This document shows positions 16,582-24,480 of a stretch of 35,450 bases of DNA, piece after piece (position 1 is the first letter of the stretch; each line of letters begins with the position of its first letter). Source of the stretch: Streptomyces muensis (GTDB lineage: Bacteria; Actinomycetota; Actinomycetes; Streptomycetales; Streptomycetaceae); contig NZ_JAKEIP010000070.1 of NCBI RefSeq assembly GCF_021474425.1, positions 1 to 35,450 on the forward strand, given 5' to 3'. The notes below the pieces were generated by a model. It did no database searches, was not told where the DNA came from, and saw only the letters and a program-made list of their open reading frames with translations. A program made the translations under genes and the position numbers.

Positions 16582-17727
16582 GTGCAGACCCAGACCCTCA
16601 GCCAGACCGACAGCAGTACGGACGGCACGGAGCCGGACGCGGAGACCGACGTTCTCGTCGCGGTGCCGCCGCAGAGCCGTGTCGCGCACCACCCGGAGGC
16701 GGGGCCGGAGGCCTCGCCCGAGCCGGCGGAACCGCCCGCCGACGCCCTGGACGCCGAAGCCGCCGAGCCGGTCGAAGCACCGGTGCCGGCCCGCGCCCGG
16801 GCCGTAGACACCGGCGGCCCGTCCTCCGACCTGTTCCGCCAGTACCTGCGGGAGATCGGCCGGATCCCGCTGCTCACCGCGGCCGAGGAGGTCGAACTCG
16901 CCCGCCGGGTCGAGGCCGGCCTGTTCGCCGAGGAGAAGCTGAGCAGCACGCCCGACCTGGAGAGCCGGCTCGCCCTCGACCTGGACCGGCTGGTCGTGAT
17001 GGGCCGCATGGCCAAGCGCCGCCTCATCGAGGCGAACCTGCGCCTGGTGGTCTCGGTCGCGAAACGGTATGTCGGCCGGGGCCTGACCATGCTGGACCTG
17101 GTCCAGGAAGGGAACCTGGGGCTGATCCGCGCGGTCGAGAAGTTCGACTACGCCCGCGGCTACAAGTTCTCGACGTACGCCACCTGGTGGATCCGCCAGG
17201 CCATGTCCCGGGCCCTCGCCGACCAGGCCCGCACGATCCGGGTGCCCGTCCACGTGGTGGAGCTGATCAACCGGGTCGTCCGCGTCCAGCGGCGCATGCT
17301 GCAGGAACGCGGCTACGAACCGACGCCGGAGGAGGTGGCCGGCCATCTCGACCTCCCGCCCGAGCGGGTCAGCGAGGTGCTGCGGCTCGCCCAGGAACCG
17401 GTGTCGTTGCACGCGCCCGTGGGCGAGGAGGACGACGTCGCCCTCGGCGACCTCATCGAGGACGGCGACGCGACGTCACCCGTGGAGTCGGCGGCGTTCC
17501 TGCTGCTCAGGGAGCATCTGGAGGCGGTGCTGTCGACTCTGGGGGAGCGTGAGCGCAAGGTCGTACAGCTGAGGTACGGCTTGGCGGACGGGCGTCCGCG
17601 CACGCTGGAGGAGATAGGCCGCATCTTCGGCGTGACGCGGGAACGGATCCGCCAGATCGAGTCGAAGACCCTCAACAAGCTGCGAGACCATGCTTTTGCG
17701 GATCAGCTGCGGGGTTATCTGGACTGA
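16582..17727 (+). CDS. hrdA: RNA polymerase principal-like sigma factor HrdA
   Basis: A 381-aa sigma-70 group 1/2 factor. An acidic Ser/Thr/Pro/Glu-rich N-terminus (about residues 1-78) replaces region 1.1. Region 1.2 begins at DLFRQYLREIGRIPLL. Region 2 contains NLRLVVSVAKRYVGRGL and the -10-recognition helix YATWWIRQAMSRALADQ. Region 3 has RVPVHVVELINRV. Region 4 ends with the helix-turn-helix VTRERIRQIESKTLNKLR. The position next to dnaG fits S. coelicolor hrdA by memory; hrdC or hrdD are the alternatives. I chose GTG 16582 because GGAGG lies eight bases upstream; the frame is open back to 16384 without coding character. It is followed by the large inverted repeat. Confidence 0.8.
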   Translation: MQTQTLSQTDSSTDGTEPDAETDVLVAVPPQSRVAHHPEAGPEASPEPAEPPADALDAEAAEPVEAPVPARARAVDTGGPSSDLFRQYLREIGRIPLLTAAEEVELARRVEAGLFAEEKLSSTPDLESRLALDLDRLVVMGRMAKRRLIEANLRLVVSVAKRYVGRGLTMLDLVQEGNLGLIRAVEKFDYARGYKFSTYATWWIRQAMSRALADQARTIRVPVHVVELINRVVRVQRRMLQERGYEPTPEEVAGHLDLPPERVSEVLRLAQEPVSLHAPVGEEDDVALGDLIEDGDATSPVESAAFLLLREHLEAVLSTLGERERKVVQLRYGLADGRPRTLEEIGRIFGVTRERIRQIESKTLNKLRDHAFADQLRGYLD

Positions 17728-17749
17728 TGCCGTCCGCGGGCCCGGTGGG

Positions 17750-17835
17750 GGCTGGTCGCGCAGTTCCCCGCGCCCCTAAAAGAAGGGCGTGCAGCTAGCG
17801 CCCCTTCAGGGGCGCGGGGAACTGCGCGACCAGCC
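17750..17835. terminator. Long inverted pair of intergenic repeats (bidirectional terminator)
   Basis: Two copies of the repeat face each other: 17750-17777 (GGCTGGTCGCGCAGTTCCCC onward) and its exact 28-bp reverse complement at 17808-17835, with a 30-nt loop. It lies between the convergent hrdA and ABC-exporter genes and would fold as a very stable hairpin in transcripts from either side. Confidence 0.8.
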
Positions 17836-17860
17836 ACAACGGACCCGCAGACGCCCGAAC

Positions 17861-19789
17861 TCAGTCCACCTCTGCCACCGCCTGCGCGAACTGCGCCTTG
17901 TACAACCGCGCATACGCCCCGTCCGCCGCCAACAGCTCCCCGTGCGCCCCCTGTTCCACGATCGAACCGTTCTCCATCACCAGAATCGTGTCCGCGTCCC
18001 GAATCGTCGACAACCGATGCGCGATCACGAACGACGTCCGCCCATGCGCGAGCTTCGCCATCGCCTTCTGGATCAACACCTCCGTACGGGTGTCGACCGA
18101 CGACGTCGCCTCGTCCAGCACGAGGATCACCGGGTCGGACAGGAACGCCCGCGCGATCGTGATCAGCTGCTTCTCACCCGCGCTGACCCCCGACCCCTCG
18201 TCGTCGATCACCGTGTCGTACCCGTCGGGCAGCGTGCGGATGAACCGGTCGGCGTGCGCGGCCCGCGCCGCCTCCTCGATCTCACCCCGGCTGACGTCCC
18301 GAGACGCCCCGTACGCGATGTTCTCCGCGATCGTGCCGCCGAACAGCCACGTGTCCTGCAGCACCATCCCGATCCCGGCCCGCAGTTCGTCCCGGGACAT
18401 CCGGGCGATGTCGACGCCGTCGAGGGTGATACGGCCCCCCGACACGTCGTAGAAGCGCATCAGCAGGTTGACCAGCGTCGTCTTTCCGGCACCCGTCGGG
18501 CCGACGATGGCGACCGTGTGCCCGGGCTCCACCTTCAGCGACAGGTCCTCGATCAGCGGCTTGTCGGGGTCGTACCGGAAGGACACGCCCTCCAGCGCCA
18601 CCCGGCCCCGCAGCTCCTCCGGCCGCACCCCCGGCACCGGATCCGCCTCCTGCTCCTCCGCGTCCAGGAGTTCGAAGATCCGCTCGGCCGAGGCGACACC
18701 GGACTGCACGAGGTTCGCCATCGACGCGACCTGCGTCAGCGGCATCGAGAACTGCCGCGAGTACTGGATGAAGGCCTGCACGTCACCGATGGACAGCGAG
18801 CCCGACGCGACCCGCAGACCGCCGACGACCGCGACCAGCACGTAGTTGATGTTCGACACGAACAGCATCAGCGGCTGCATCACACCGCTGTTGAACTGCG
18901 CCCTGAACCCGGCCTCGTACAGCGCCTCGTTCTGCTCGGCGAACTGCTTCGCCGACTCGTCCTGCCGCCCGAACACCTTCACCAGGGTGTGCCCGGTGTA
19001 CATCTCCTCGACATGCGCGTTGAGCTTGCCGGTGGAGCGCCACTGCTGCACGAAGTGCGGCTGCGACCGCTTGCCGACCCGCGTGGCGACGACGAACGAC
19101 AGCGGCACGGTCACCAGCGCGACCAGCGCCAGCAGCCACGACACCCAGAACATCATCGCCAGCACACCGACGATGGTCAGCACCGAGTTGATGAGCTGCC
19201 CCATCGACTGCTGCAGCGTCTGCCCGATGTTGTCGATGTCGTTCGTGGCACGGGACAGCACCTCACCGCGCTGACGCTTGTCGAAGTACGACAGCGGCAG
19301 CCGCGACAGCTTCGCCTGCGTGTCCTCGCGCATCCGGAACATCGTCCGGTTCACGGCCCGGTTCACCAGCCGCGTCGCCACCGCCATCAGCAGACCGGCG
19401 ACGAGGAACACGACGAGCGCGAAGAGCAGTACGTTCCCCACCGCGCCGAAGTCGATGCCCTCGCCCGGCGTGAAGTCGGTGCCGCGCAGCATGTCGGCGA
19501 TCTGGTCGTCGCCGCGCTCCCGCATCGCCGCGAGGACCTGCTCCTTGGTCATCCCGGACTCGAACTGCCGCCCGACGATGCCCGCGAACACCAGGTCGGT
19601 CGCCGCCCCGAGGATCTTCGGCCCGGCGACCGACAGACCCACGCTCACGACCACACAGAGCAGCAGCGCGTAGATGGTGAGCCGCTCCGGCTTGAACTGC
19701 GCGACGAGCCGCTTGCCGGACACCTTGAAGTCCAGCGAGCGCTGGTCAGGACCGCCCCCGGCCATCATCCGTCCCATGGGCCCGGCCAT
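17861..19789 (-). CDS. ABC exporter half-transporter, canonical Walker B subunit
   Basis: This 642-aa half-transporter has six membrane helices (about residues 30-330) fused to a nucleotide-binding domain (about 400-640). Walker A is GPTGAGKTT, the Q-loop is VLQDTWLF, and Walker B is ILVLDEATSSVD, with the catalytic Glu. The signature is the non-canonical VSAGEKQLI, and the H-loop His is in IAHRLSTI. The N-terminus carries a Gly/Met-rich leader (MAGPMGRMMAGGG). It overlaps its partner by ATGA, so the two are made together. The pair fits heterodimeric exporters of the TmrAB/BmrCD type with one active and one degenerate ATP site. The substrate is unknown; multidrug or lipid export is likely. 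Confidence 0.92.
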   Translation of the reverse strand: MAGPMGRMMAGGGPDQRSLDFKVSGKRLVAQFKPERLTIYALLLCVVVSVGLSVAGPKILGAATDLVFAGIVGRQFESGMTKEQVLAAMRERGDDQIADMLRGTDFTPGEGIDFGAVGNVLLFALVVFLVAGLLMAVATRLVNRAVNRTMFRMREDTQAKLSRLPLSYFDKRQRGEVLSRATNDIDNIGQTLQQSMGQLINSVLTIVGVLAMMFWVSWLLALVALVTVPLSFVVATRVGKRSQPHFVQQWRSTGKLNAHVEEMYTGHTLVKVFGRQDESAKQFAEQNEALYEAGFRAQFNSGVMQPLMLFVSNINYVLVAVVGGLRVASGSLSIGDVQAFIQYSRQFSMPLTQVASMANLVQSGVASAERIFELLDAEEQEADPVPGVRPEELRGRVALEGVSFRYDPDKPLIEDLSLKVEPGHTVAIVGPTGAGKTTLVNLLMRFYDVSGGRITLDGVDIARMSRDELRAGIGMVLQDTWLFGGTIAENIAYGASRDVSRGEIEEAARAAHADRFIRTLPDGYDTVIDDEGSGVSAGEKQLITIARAFLSDPVILVLDEATSSVDTRTEVLIQKAMAKLAHGRTSFVIAHRLSTIRDADTILVMENGSIVEQGAHGELLAADGAYARLYKAQFAQAVAEVD

Positions 19790-21522
19790 CAGGCGGCCTC
19801 CGCTTCCGTCAGCTGGGAGAGCACGATCTCCCGGTAGGTCTCGTTGTCCGCCATCAGCTCGTGGTGCCGGCCCGTGCCGACGACCCGCCCCTCGTCGAGG
19901 ACGACGATCCGGTCCGCGTCCCGGATGGTCGCCACCCGCTGGGCGACGATGACGACGGTCGCCTCGGCGGTCTCACGCGCGAGCGCCGCCCGCAGCGCGG
20001 CGTCGGTGGCGTAGTCGAGGGCGGAGAAGGAGTCGTCGAAGAGGTAGATCTCCGGGCGCTGTACGAGGGTGCGGGCGATGGCGAGGCGCTGGCGCTGACC
20101 GCCGGAGACGTTCGTGCCGCCCTGCGCGATGGGGGAGTCGAGCCCGTTCTCCAGCCGCTCCACGAACTCCTTGGCCTGCGCCACCTCCAGCGCGTGCCAC
20201 AGCTCCTCGTCCGTGGCGTCCGGGTTGCCGTAGCGAAGGTTGGTCGCCACCGTCCCGGCGAACAGGTACGGCTTCTGCGGGACCAGGCTCACGGTCCTCG
20301 CCAGCAGCCGGGGATCGATCGCCGACACGTCCTCGCCGTCCACGAGCACCTGCCCGTCGGTCGCGTCGAACAGCCGCGGGACGAGCCCCAGCAGGGTCGA
20401 CTTGCCGCTGCCCGTCGAGCCGATCACGGCCGTCGTCTCGCCCGGCAGCGCGACCAGGTCGATCGCCTTCAGCACCGGCTCCTCGGCACCCGGGTAGCGG
20501 AAGCCCGCGCCCCGGATCTCCAGATGACCGTGCCGGCGCAGCTCCCGCACGGGCGCCACGGGTGGTACGACACTCGACTCCGTGTCCAGGACCTCCTGGA
20601 TGCGCTCGGCGCACACCTCGGCGCGCGGCACCATCATGAACATGAAGGTGGCCATCATCACGGACATGACGATCTGCATGAGATAGGCGAGGAACGCGGT
20701 CAGGTCACCGATCTGCATCCCGCCGCTGTCGATGCGGTGCGCCCCGAACCAGACCACCGCGATGGACGACAGGTTCACCACGGTCATCACGATCGGGAAC
20801 ATCAGCGCGAGCAGCCTGCCGGTGCCCATCGCCATGTCGGTGAGGTCGGCGTTGGCCTTGCGGAACCGCTGCTGCTCGTACTCGTCGCGCACGAACGCGC
20901 GGATCACCCGGTTGCCGGTGATCTGCTCGCGCAGCACCCGGTTCACCGTGTCGAGCCGCTCCTGCATGCTGCGGAACAGTGGCCGCAGCCGCCGTACGAT
21001 CAAGGTCACGCTGATACCGAGGACGGGCACGACCGCGACCAGCACCGCGGACAGCGGCACGTCCAGACCGAGGGCCAGCACGATGCCGCCCACGCACATG
21101 ATCGGCGCCGACACCATCAGCGTGAACGTCATCAGCGCCAGCATCTGCACCTGCTGGACGTCATTGGTGGTCCGGGTGATCAGCGAGGGCGCGCCGAAGT
21201 GGCCGACCTCACGCGCCGAGAACGACTGCACCCGGTCGAAGACCGCGGCCCGCACGTCCCGGCCCAGCGCCGCCGCGGTCCGGGCGCCGTAGTACACGGC
21301 ACCGATGTTGCACACGACCTGCGCCAGCGAGATGCCGATCATCAGGGCGCCGTAGGACAGGATGTAGCCGGTGTCGCCGTTGACGACGCCCTGGTCGATG
21401 ATGTCCGCGTTCAGCGTGGGCAGGTAGAGCGTGGCGCAGGTCTGCAGGAACTGCAGCAGCACCAGCCAGGCGAGAGGTTTTCGGTAGGGCCTGAGGTAGG
21501 TCCGCAGAAGTCGTATGAGCAC
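19789..21522 (-). CDS. ABC exporter half-transporter, degenerate Walker B subunit
   Basis: A 577-aa half-transporter with six membrane helices (about residues 16-310) and a nucleotide-binding domain. Walker A is GSTGSGKST and the signature is the canonical VSGGQRQRL. Walker B is IYLFDDSFSALD, with Asp in place of the catalytic Glu, and the H-loop position is Gln (VAQRVATI) instead of His. This subunit therefore supplies the degenerate Walker B while its partner at 17861-19789 supplies the degenerate signature, giving one hydrolysing site. The GTG start at 21522 has only a weak GAGAG upstream. The 181-bp region upstream has an imperfect palindrome (TTA...TAA near 21605-21621) that could bind a MarR-type regulator. 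Confidence 0.92.
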   Translation of the reverse strand: MLIRLLRTYLRPYRKPLAWLVLLQFLQTCATLYLPTLNADIIDQGVVNGDTGYILSYGALMIGISLAQVVCNIGAVYYGARTAAALGRDVRAAVFDRVQSFSAREVGHFGAPSLITRTTNDVQQVQMLALMTFTLMVSAPIMCVGGIVLALGLDVPLSAVLVAVVPVLGISVTLIVRRLRPLFRSMQERLDTVNRVLREQITGNRVIRAFVRDEYEQQRFRKANADLTDMAMGTGRLLALMFPIVMTVVNLSSIAVVWFGAHRIDSGGMQIGDLTAFLAYLMQIVMSVMMATFMFMMVPRAEVCAERIQEVLDTESSVVPPVAPVRELRRHGHLEIRGAGFRYPGAEEPVLKAIDLVALPGETTAVIGSTGSGKSTLLGLVPRLFDATDGQVLVDGEDVSAIDPRLLARTVSLVPQKPYLFAGTVATNLRYGNPDATDEELWHALEVAQAKEFVERLENGLDSPIAQGGTNVSGGQRQRLAIARTLVQRPEIYLFDDSFSALDYATDAALRAALARETAEATVVIVAQRVATIRDADRIVVLDEGRVVGTGRHHELMADNETYREIVLSQLTEAEAA

Positions 21523-21703
21523 GCTGCTTCTCTCGGAGTGGGCGGATCGTCGATGGGGGCCTTTGGTTGCCCCTGGCCCCTATCGTCGAACACTCCACCC
21601 GCGTTACCTCAACCGATTAAGCCGTCAGCGCGGCTCGGTACAGCCTTACGGGTACGACTCCTACCGGTCTCTTACGTTCCGCTACGGCGGCCCTACGCCA
21701 GCC

Positions 21704-23158
21704 CTATGGCCGGAACGCCCCGGGATGCGTCTGCTCCCGCACCGACACGAACTGCTGCCGCACCGCCTGCCCCACCGCCAGCTCGTCGCCGGGCTCCAGC
21801 ACCTGCGCGGCCGCGCCCTGCCAGACCGGCGGCGTGCGTGGATCGAGTGTGCCCTGCGACACACCGAGTGCCCAGGCGGCCTGCCGGGCGGCGCCGATCG
21901 CCGCGTAGTCCGCCGGCTGCGGTACGACGACCTGCGCGCCGAACAGCGACGGCGCCGCCGCCTGCACCGCGGGCAGCTCGGCCGCCGCGCCCAGCAGGAA
22001 GATCCGCCGCACCTCGACACCCCGGCCGCGCAGCACGTCCAGCGCGTCCCCGAGCCCGCACAGCATGCCCTCGAACGCGGCCCGCGCCAGATGCTCCGGC
22101 TTCATCGACTCCCGTCGCAGCCCCGCCAGCGTGCCCGCGGTGTGCGGCAGACTCGGCGTCCGCTCACCCTCCAGATACGGCAGCAGCACCAGCCCGTGCG
22201 CGCCCGGCGTCGACTTCATCGCCAGATCGGACAGCCCCTCCAGATCGGGCACACCGAGCAGTTCGGCGGCGCCGCGCAGGGTACGTACGGCGTTCAGGGT
22301 GGTGACGACCGGCAGGTGCATGCCGGTCGCGTCGGCCAGGGAGGTGATCATCCCGGAGCTGTCGACCAGCGCCTCGGGATGCACGGCCATGACAGAGCCC
22401 GACGCCCCGAGCGACACGACCGCGTCCCCCAGCCCGATGCCGAGCCCGAACGCGGCGGCCATGGTCTCGCCGGTCCCGGCCGAGATCAACAGCCCCTCCG
22501 GCGTCGTACCGGCCGCCTCCGCCGGGCCGATCACCTCGGGCAGCATCGCCTGATGGCCGAGCGCCAGCTCGACGAGATCAGTGCGGTAGGCGCCGGTGGC
22601 CGCGGACCAGTACCCCGTCCCGGAGGCCCCGCCCCGATCTGTGGTCCTTCTCACGGGCCGGCCGAGCAGCTGCCACACCAGCCAGTCGTGCGCCTGCATG
22701 AGGACGGCGGCGCGTACGGCGTTCTCCGGCTCGGTCTTGGCCATCCACCGCAGCTTGGTCACCGGCTGCGCGGCCTGCGGCACACACCCCACGGCCTGCG
22801 CCCACGCCTCCCGGCCGCCCAGCGCGTCGACCAGATCGGCCGCCGCGACCTGCGCCCGCTTGTCGCCGCCGACCATCGCCGGACGCACGGTGTTGCCCTG
22901 CGCGTCGAGCGGGACCACCGCGTTCTGCTGCGCCGACACCCCGATGGCCTGCACACCTTCGAGCAGCCCGCCGCCGGCCGCCTCCCCCAGGGACAGCAGC
23001 CACGCCTGCGGATCGACGTCGGAGGGCCGCGCGCCGCCGTCCGGCGTGTCCACCGGGTGCGGGGCGTACCCCTGCCTGAGCACGGCCCCTGAGTCCGTGT
23101 CGCATACGACGATGCGTGTGAAATCGGGCGAACTGTCCAGCCCGGCGACTATCCCCAT
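21704..23158 (-). CDS. xylB: FGGY-family carbohydrate kinase, xylulokinase-like
   Basis: This 484-aa cytosolic enzyme would phosphorylate a sugar such as D-xylulose with ATP. The N-terminal half begins with GIVAGLDSSPDFTRIVVCD (phosphate-binding loop) and contains IGVSAQQNAVVPLD. GGDKRA replaces the common WND/WxDxR substrate loop, and the substrate Asp falls in TDRGGASGTGYW. The second half has VVSLGASGSVMA (ATP-binding), LPYLEGERTP and the C-terminal IFLLGAAAELPAVQ. The altered loops mean the sugar may not be xylulose. There is no xylose isomerase or sugar transporter nearby to support one. The ATG has no Shine-Dalgarno upstream. Confidence 0.82.
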   Translation of the reverse strand: MGIVAGLDSSPDFTRIVVCDTDSGAVLRQGYAPHPVDTPDGGARPSDVDPQAWLLSLGEAAGGGLLEGVQAIGVSAQQNAVVPLDAQGNTVRPAMVGGDKRAQVAAADLVDALGGREAWAQAVGCVPQAAQPVTKLRWMAKTEPENAVRAAVLMQAHDWLVWQLLGRPVRRTTDRGGASGTGYWSAATGAYRTDLVELALGHQAMLPEVIGPAEAAGTTPEGLLISAGTGETMAAAFGLGIGLGDAVVSLGASGSVMAVHPEALVDSSGMITSLADATGMHLPVVTTLNAVRTLRGAAELLGVPDLEGLSDLAMKSTPGAHGLVLLPYLEGERTPSLPHTAGTLAGLRRESMKPEHLARAAFEGMLCGLGDALDVLRGRGVEVRRIFLLGAAAELPAVQAAAPSLFGAQVVVPQPADYAAIGAARQAAWALGVSQGTLDPRTPPVWQGAAAQVLEPGDELAVGQAVRQQFVSVREQTHPGAFRP

Positions 23159-23242
23159 GGCCCAAATTGTGCCGTAGCGCTGCGCTGGCTTGGGCCGTGG
23201 GCGTGGTGGGGGTGCGTGTGGGTTTTCGGGTGCGGGTTGTGT

Positions 23243-23272
23243 GTGGCTGGTCGCGCAGTTCCCCGCGCCCCT
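23243..23272 (-). repeat. Streptomyces intergenic repeat, copy at the YtxH 3' side
   Basis: Reverse complement of the 1177-1206 element. It starts 36 bp past the stop of the YtxH-like gene and precedes the FGGY kinase start; both genes are on the minus strand. Confidence 0.85.
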
Positions 23273-23307
23273 GGGTTGGCAGGGCCGCTCGGCGTCGAGA
23301 CGTGCTG

Positions 23308-23616
23308 TTACGTGTTGCTGGTGCCCCAGTCGTCCTCGGCGCCTCCGTTGTGGGCGCTGCGTTCGCGGAGGGAGCGGACTCGGTCGGCGACCGAGGTGGG
23401 GACTCGGTCGGAGACCTTGTCGCTGACCGTGTGGTAGGCCTTGCCCGCGAAGTGGCGGCCCTGTTGGGCGGCGGATTCGGCGGTGTTGCGGACGGCGGGG
23501 TTCTGGGAGATCTCCCGGGCCGTCTTCTTCAGCTGCTCGTAGCGCTCGCGTCCGGCGCGTGTGCCGAGGACGTAACCGACGGCGAGTCCGATGACGAACG
23601 TGAGCCGGTAGCGCAT
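23308..23616 (-). CDS. YtxH-like small membrane protein
   Basis: A 102-aa protein with one N-terminal hydrophobic segment (YRLTFVIGLAVGYVLGTRAG). A charged helical region starting GRERYEQLKKTAREI follows, then a Ser/Asp-rich tail. The glycine-containing helix followed by RAGRERYEQ is typical of YtxH-like proteins. These are often general-stress or envelope-associated, with no known biochemical role. ATG 23616 is preferred because GGAAGG lies nine bases upstream; GTG 23625 is an in-frame alternative adding three residues. It appears monocistronic. Confidence 0.8.
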   Translation of the reverse strand: MRYRLTFVIGLAVGYVLGTRAGRERYEQLKKTAREISQNPAVRNTAESAAQQGRHFAGKAYHTVSDKVSDRVPTSVADRVRSLRERSAHNGGAEDDWGTSNT

Positions 23617-23701
23617 GGCGGCCACCCTTCCCTTGCGTAGGTCCCTGGTGCGGCGTCGGTGCCGGGGGGAACCGATTGGCGGAGCACCCCCCTGCTTGCG
23701 C

Positions 23702-23707
23702 TAATGT
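23702..23707 (+). promoter_or_regulatory. Possible -10 box upstream of the tRNA-Asn pair
   Basis: TAATGT stands out in a GC-rich stretch about 70 bp before the first tRNA. A TTGGCG lies upstream, but with a spacer of about 20 bp, so the pairing is doubtful. Confidence 0.22.
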
Positions 23708-23775
23708 ATGTGTCGCAGCGAGCGCACGCCCCCTGGCGAATACCCAGGTAGGTACGTTCGATGCAAACGAGACCT

Positions 23776-23848
23776 TCCTCGGTAGCTCAATTGGCAGAGC
23801 AGCCGGCTGTTAACCGGCAGGTTACTGGTTCGAGTCCAGTCCGGGGAG
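23776..23848 (+). tRNA. tRNA-Asn (anticodon GTT), copy 1
   Basis: A 73-nt cloverleaf. Acceptor TCCTCGG pairs with CCGGGGA, discriminator G. The anticodon stem GCCGG/CCGGC encloses CTGTTAA with GTT at 23809-23811. The T-arm contains GGTTCGAGTCC. CCA is not encoded. Confidence 0.95.
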
Positions 23849-23853
23849 CTCGG

Positions 23854-23926
23854 TCCTCCGTAGCTCAATTGGCAGAGCAGCCGGCTGTTAACCGGCAGGT
23901 TACTGGTTCGAGTCCAGTCGGGGGAG
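23854..23926 (+). tRNA. tRNA-Asn (anticodon GTT), copy 2
   Basis: It is identical to copy 1 except for a compensated change in the acceptor stem (TCCTCCG with CGGGGGA). It starts only five bases after copy 1 and is followed by a rho-independent terminator. CCA is not encoded. Confidence 0.95.
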
Positions 23927-23937
23927 CACGCTGAACG

Positions 23938-23960
23938 AGGACCCCGCAGGGGTCCTTTTT
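23938..23960 (+). terminator. Rho-independent terminator of the tRNA-Asn pair
   Basis: AGGACCCC-GCA-GGGGTCCT followed by a T-run (TTTTT ending at 23960). It is a classical hairpin plus U-tract, unusual in this GC-rich window. Confidence 0.9.
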
Positions 23961-24105
23961 CATGTTCGGGCTCATTTCCTGGGAACCGTGCAGGTCGCAG
24001 GGGAGTCCTTCAGGGCATGCGAAGTCGACCATACGAAGCAGGAGATCGTATGAGCGGCTATGCTGCGGCAGACGGCGCGCACACATGTACGCGACACGCC
24101 GCTAT

Positions 24106-24182
24106 GGGGCGGTAGCTCAGCCGGTTAGAGCAGCGGACTCATAATCCGTCGGCCGTGGGTTCGAGTCCCACCCGCCCCACCA
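24106..24182 (+). tRNA. tRNA with CAT anticodon, tRNA-Met (elongator) or tRNA-Ile2
   Basis: A 77-nt gene including an encoded CCA. Acceptor GGGGCGG pairs with CCGCCCC, discriminator A. The anticodon CAT is at 24140-24142. The first pair is G-C and matched, so it is not an initiator tRNA. Elongator Met is the default; a lysidine-modified Ile2 cannot be excluded by eye. Confidence 0.88.
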
Positions 24183-24204
24183 CTCGCTACGCGAGAAGAA
24201 TCGT

Positions 24205-24415
24205 TCTGACCTGCACCACCCGGCATAGAAGGTCTCCGTCACGCCCCAGGCGTCGGACAACTCCTGGGTGAACTCCAGCAGTTCCTTGGCCGCCAGCCCT
24301 TCGTGGGCTCGATCACCGCGTGCGACACCCCGCTGTCCGCCAGGTCGCCGAGCAGGATCGTTGCCGGATCCAGGGGACGACGTAACCGTCTGGCGTACCT
24401 CTCGCCTCGGCAGTG
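24205..24415 (-). pseudogene. Decayed gene remnant next to tRNA-Met
   Basis: On the minus strand three short stretches in different frames read like consecutive parts of one protein: TAEARGTPDGYVVPW, then DPATILLGDLADSGVSHAVI, then LAAKELLEFTQELSDAWGVT leading into ETFYAGW. Two frameshifts would join them. There is no start, no intact frame and no recognisable family. The codon quality of each piece suggests former coding sequence. It sits immediately beyond the 3' end of the tRNA gene, where integrative elements often leave debris. Confidence 0.35.
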
Positions 24416-24480
24416 ATGAGTTGTCGGGCCCGCGGCCGTCATATCTACGACGGGAGACCACGAGGCGGAAGGACGACGTG

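Noticed and set aside
14428..17412. 994-aa minus-strand frame opposite dnaG and hrdA
   Set aside because: It spans two well-supported genes on the other strand and has a low-complexity, Val/Gly/Asp/Glu-rich sequence without motifs.
21605..21621. MarR-type operator upstream of the ABC exporter
   Set aside because: The palindrome is imperfect and no MarR gene lies nearby; kept only as a remark under the transporter gene.
19861..22305. 814-aa plus-strand frame across the ABC exporter and FGGY kinase
   Set aside because: Antisense shadow: His/Arg/Gln-rich sequence with no recognisable family.
23865..24086. 73-aa minus-strand frame starting MCARRLPQHS
   Set aside because: It is antisense to the second tRNA-Asn; its PTGLEPVTCRLT-type C-terminus is the well-known artefact of translating a tRNA on the opposite strand.
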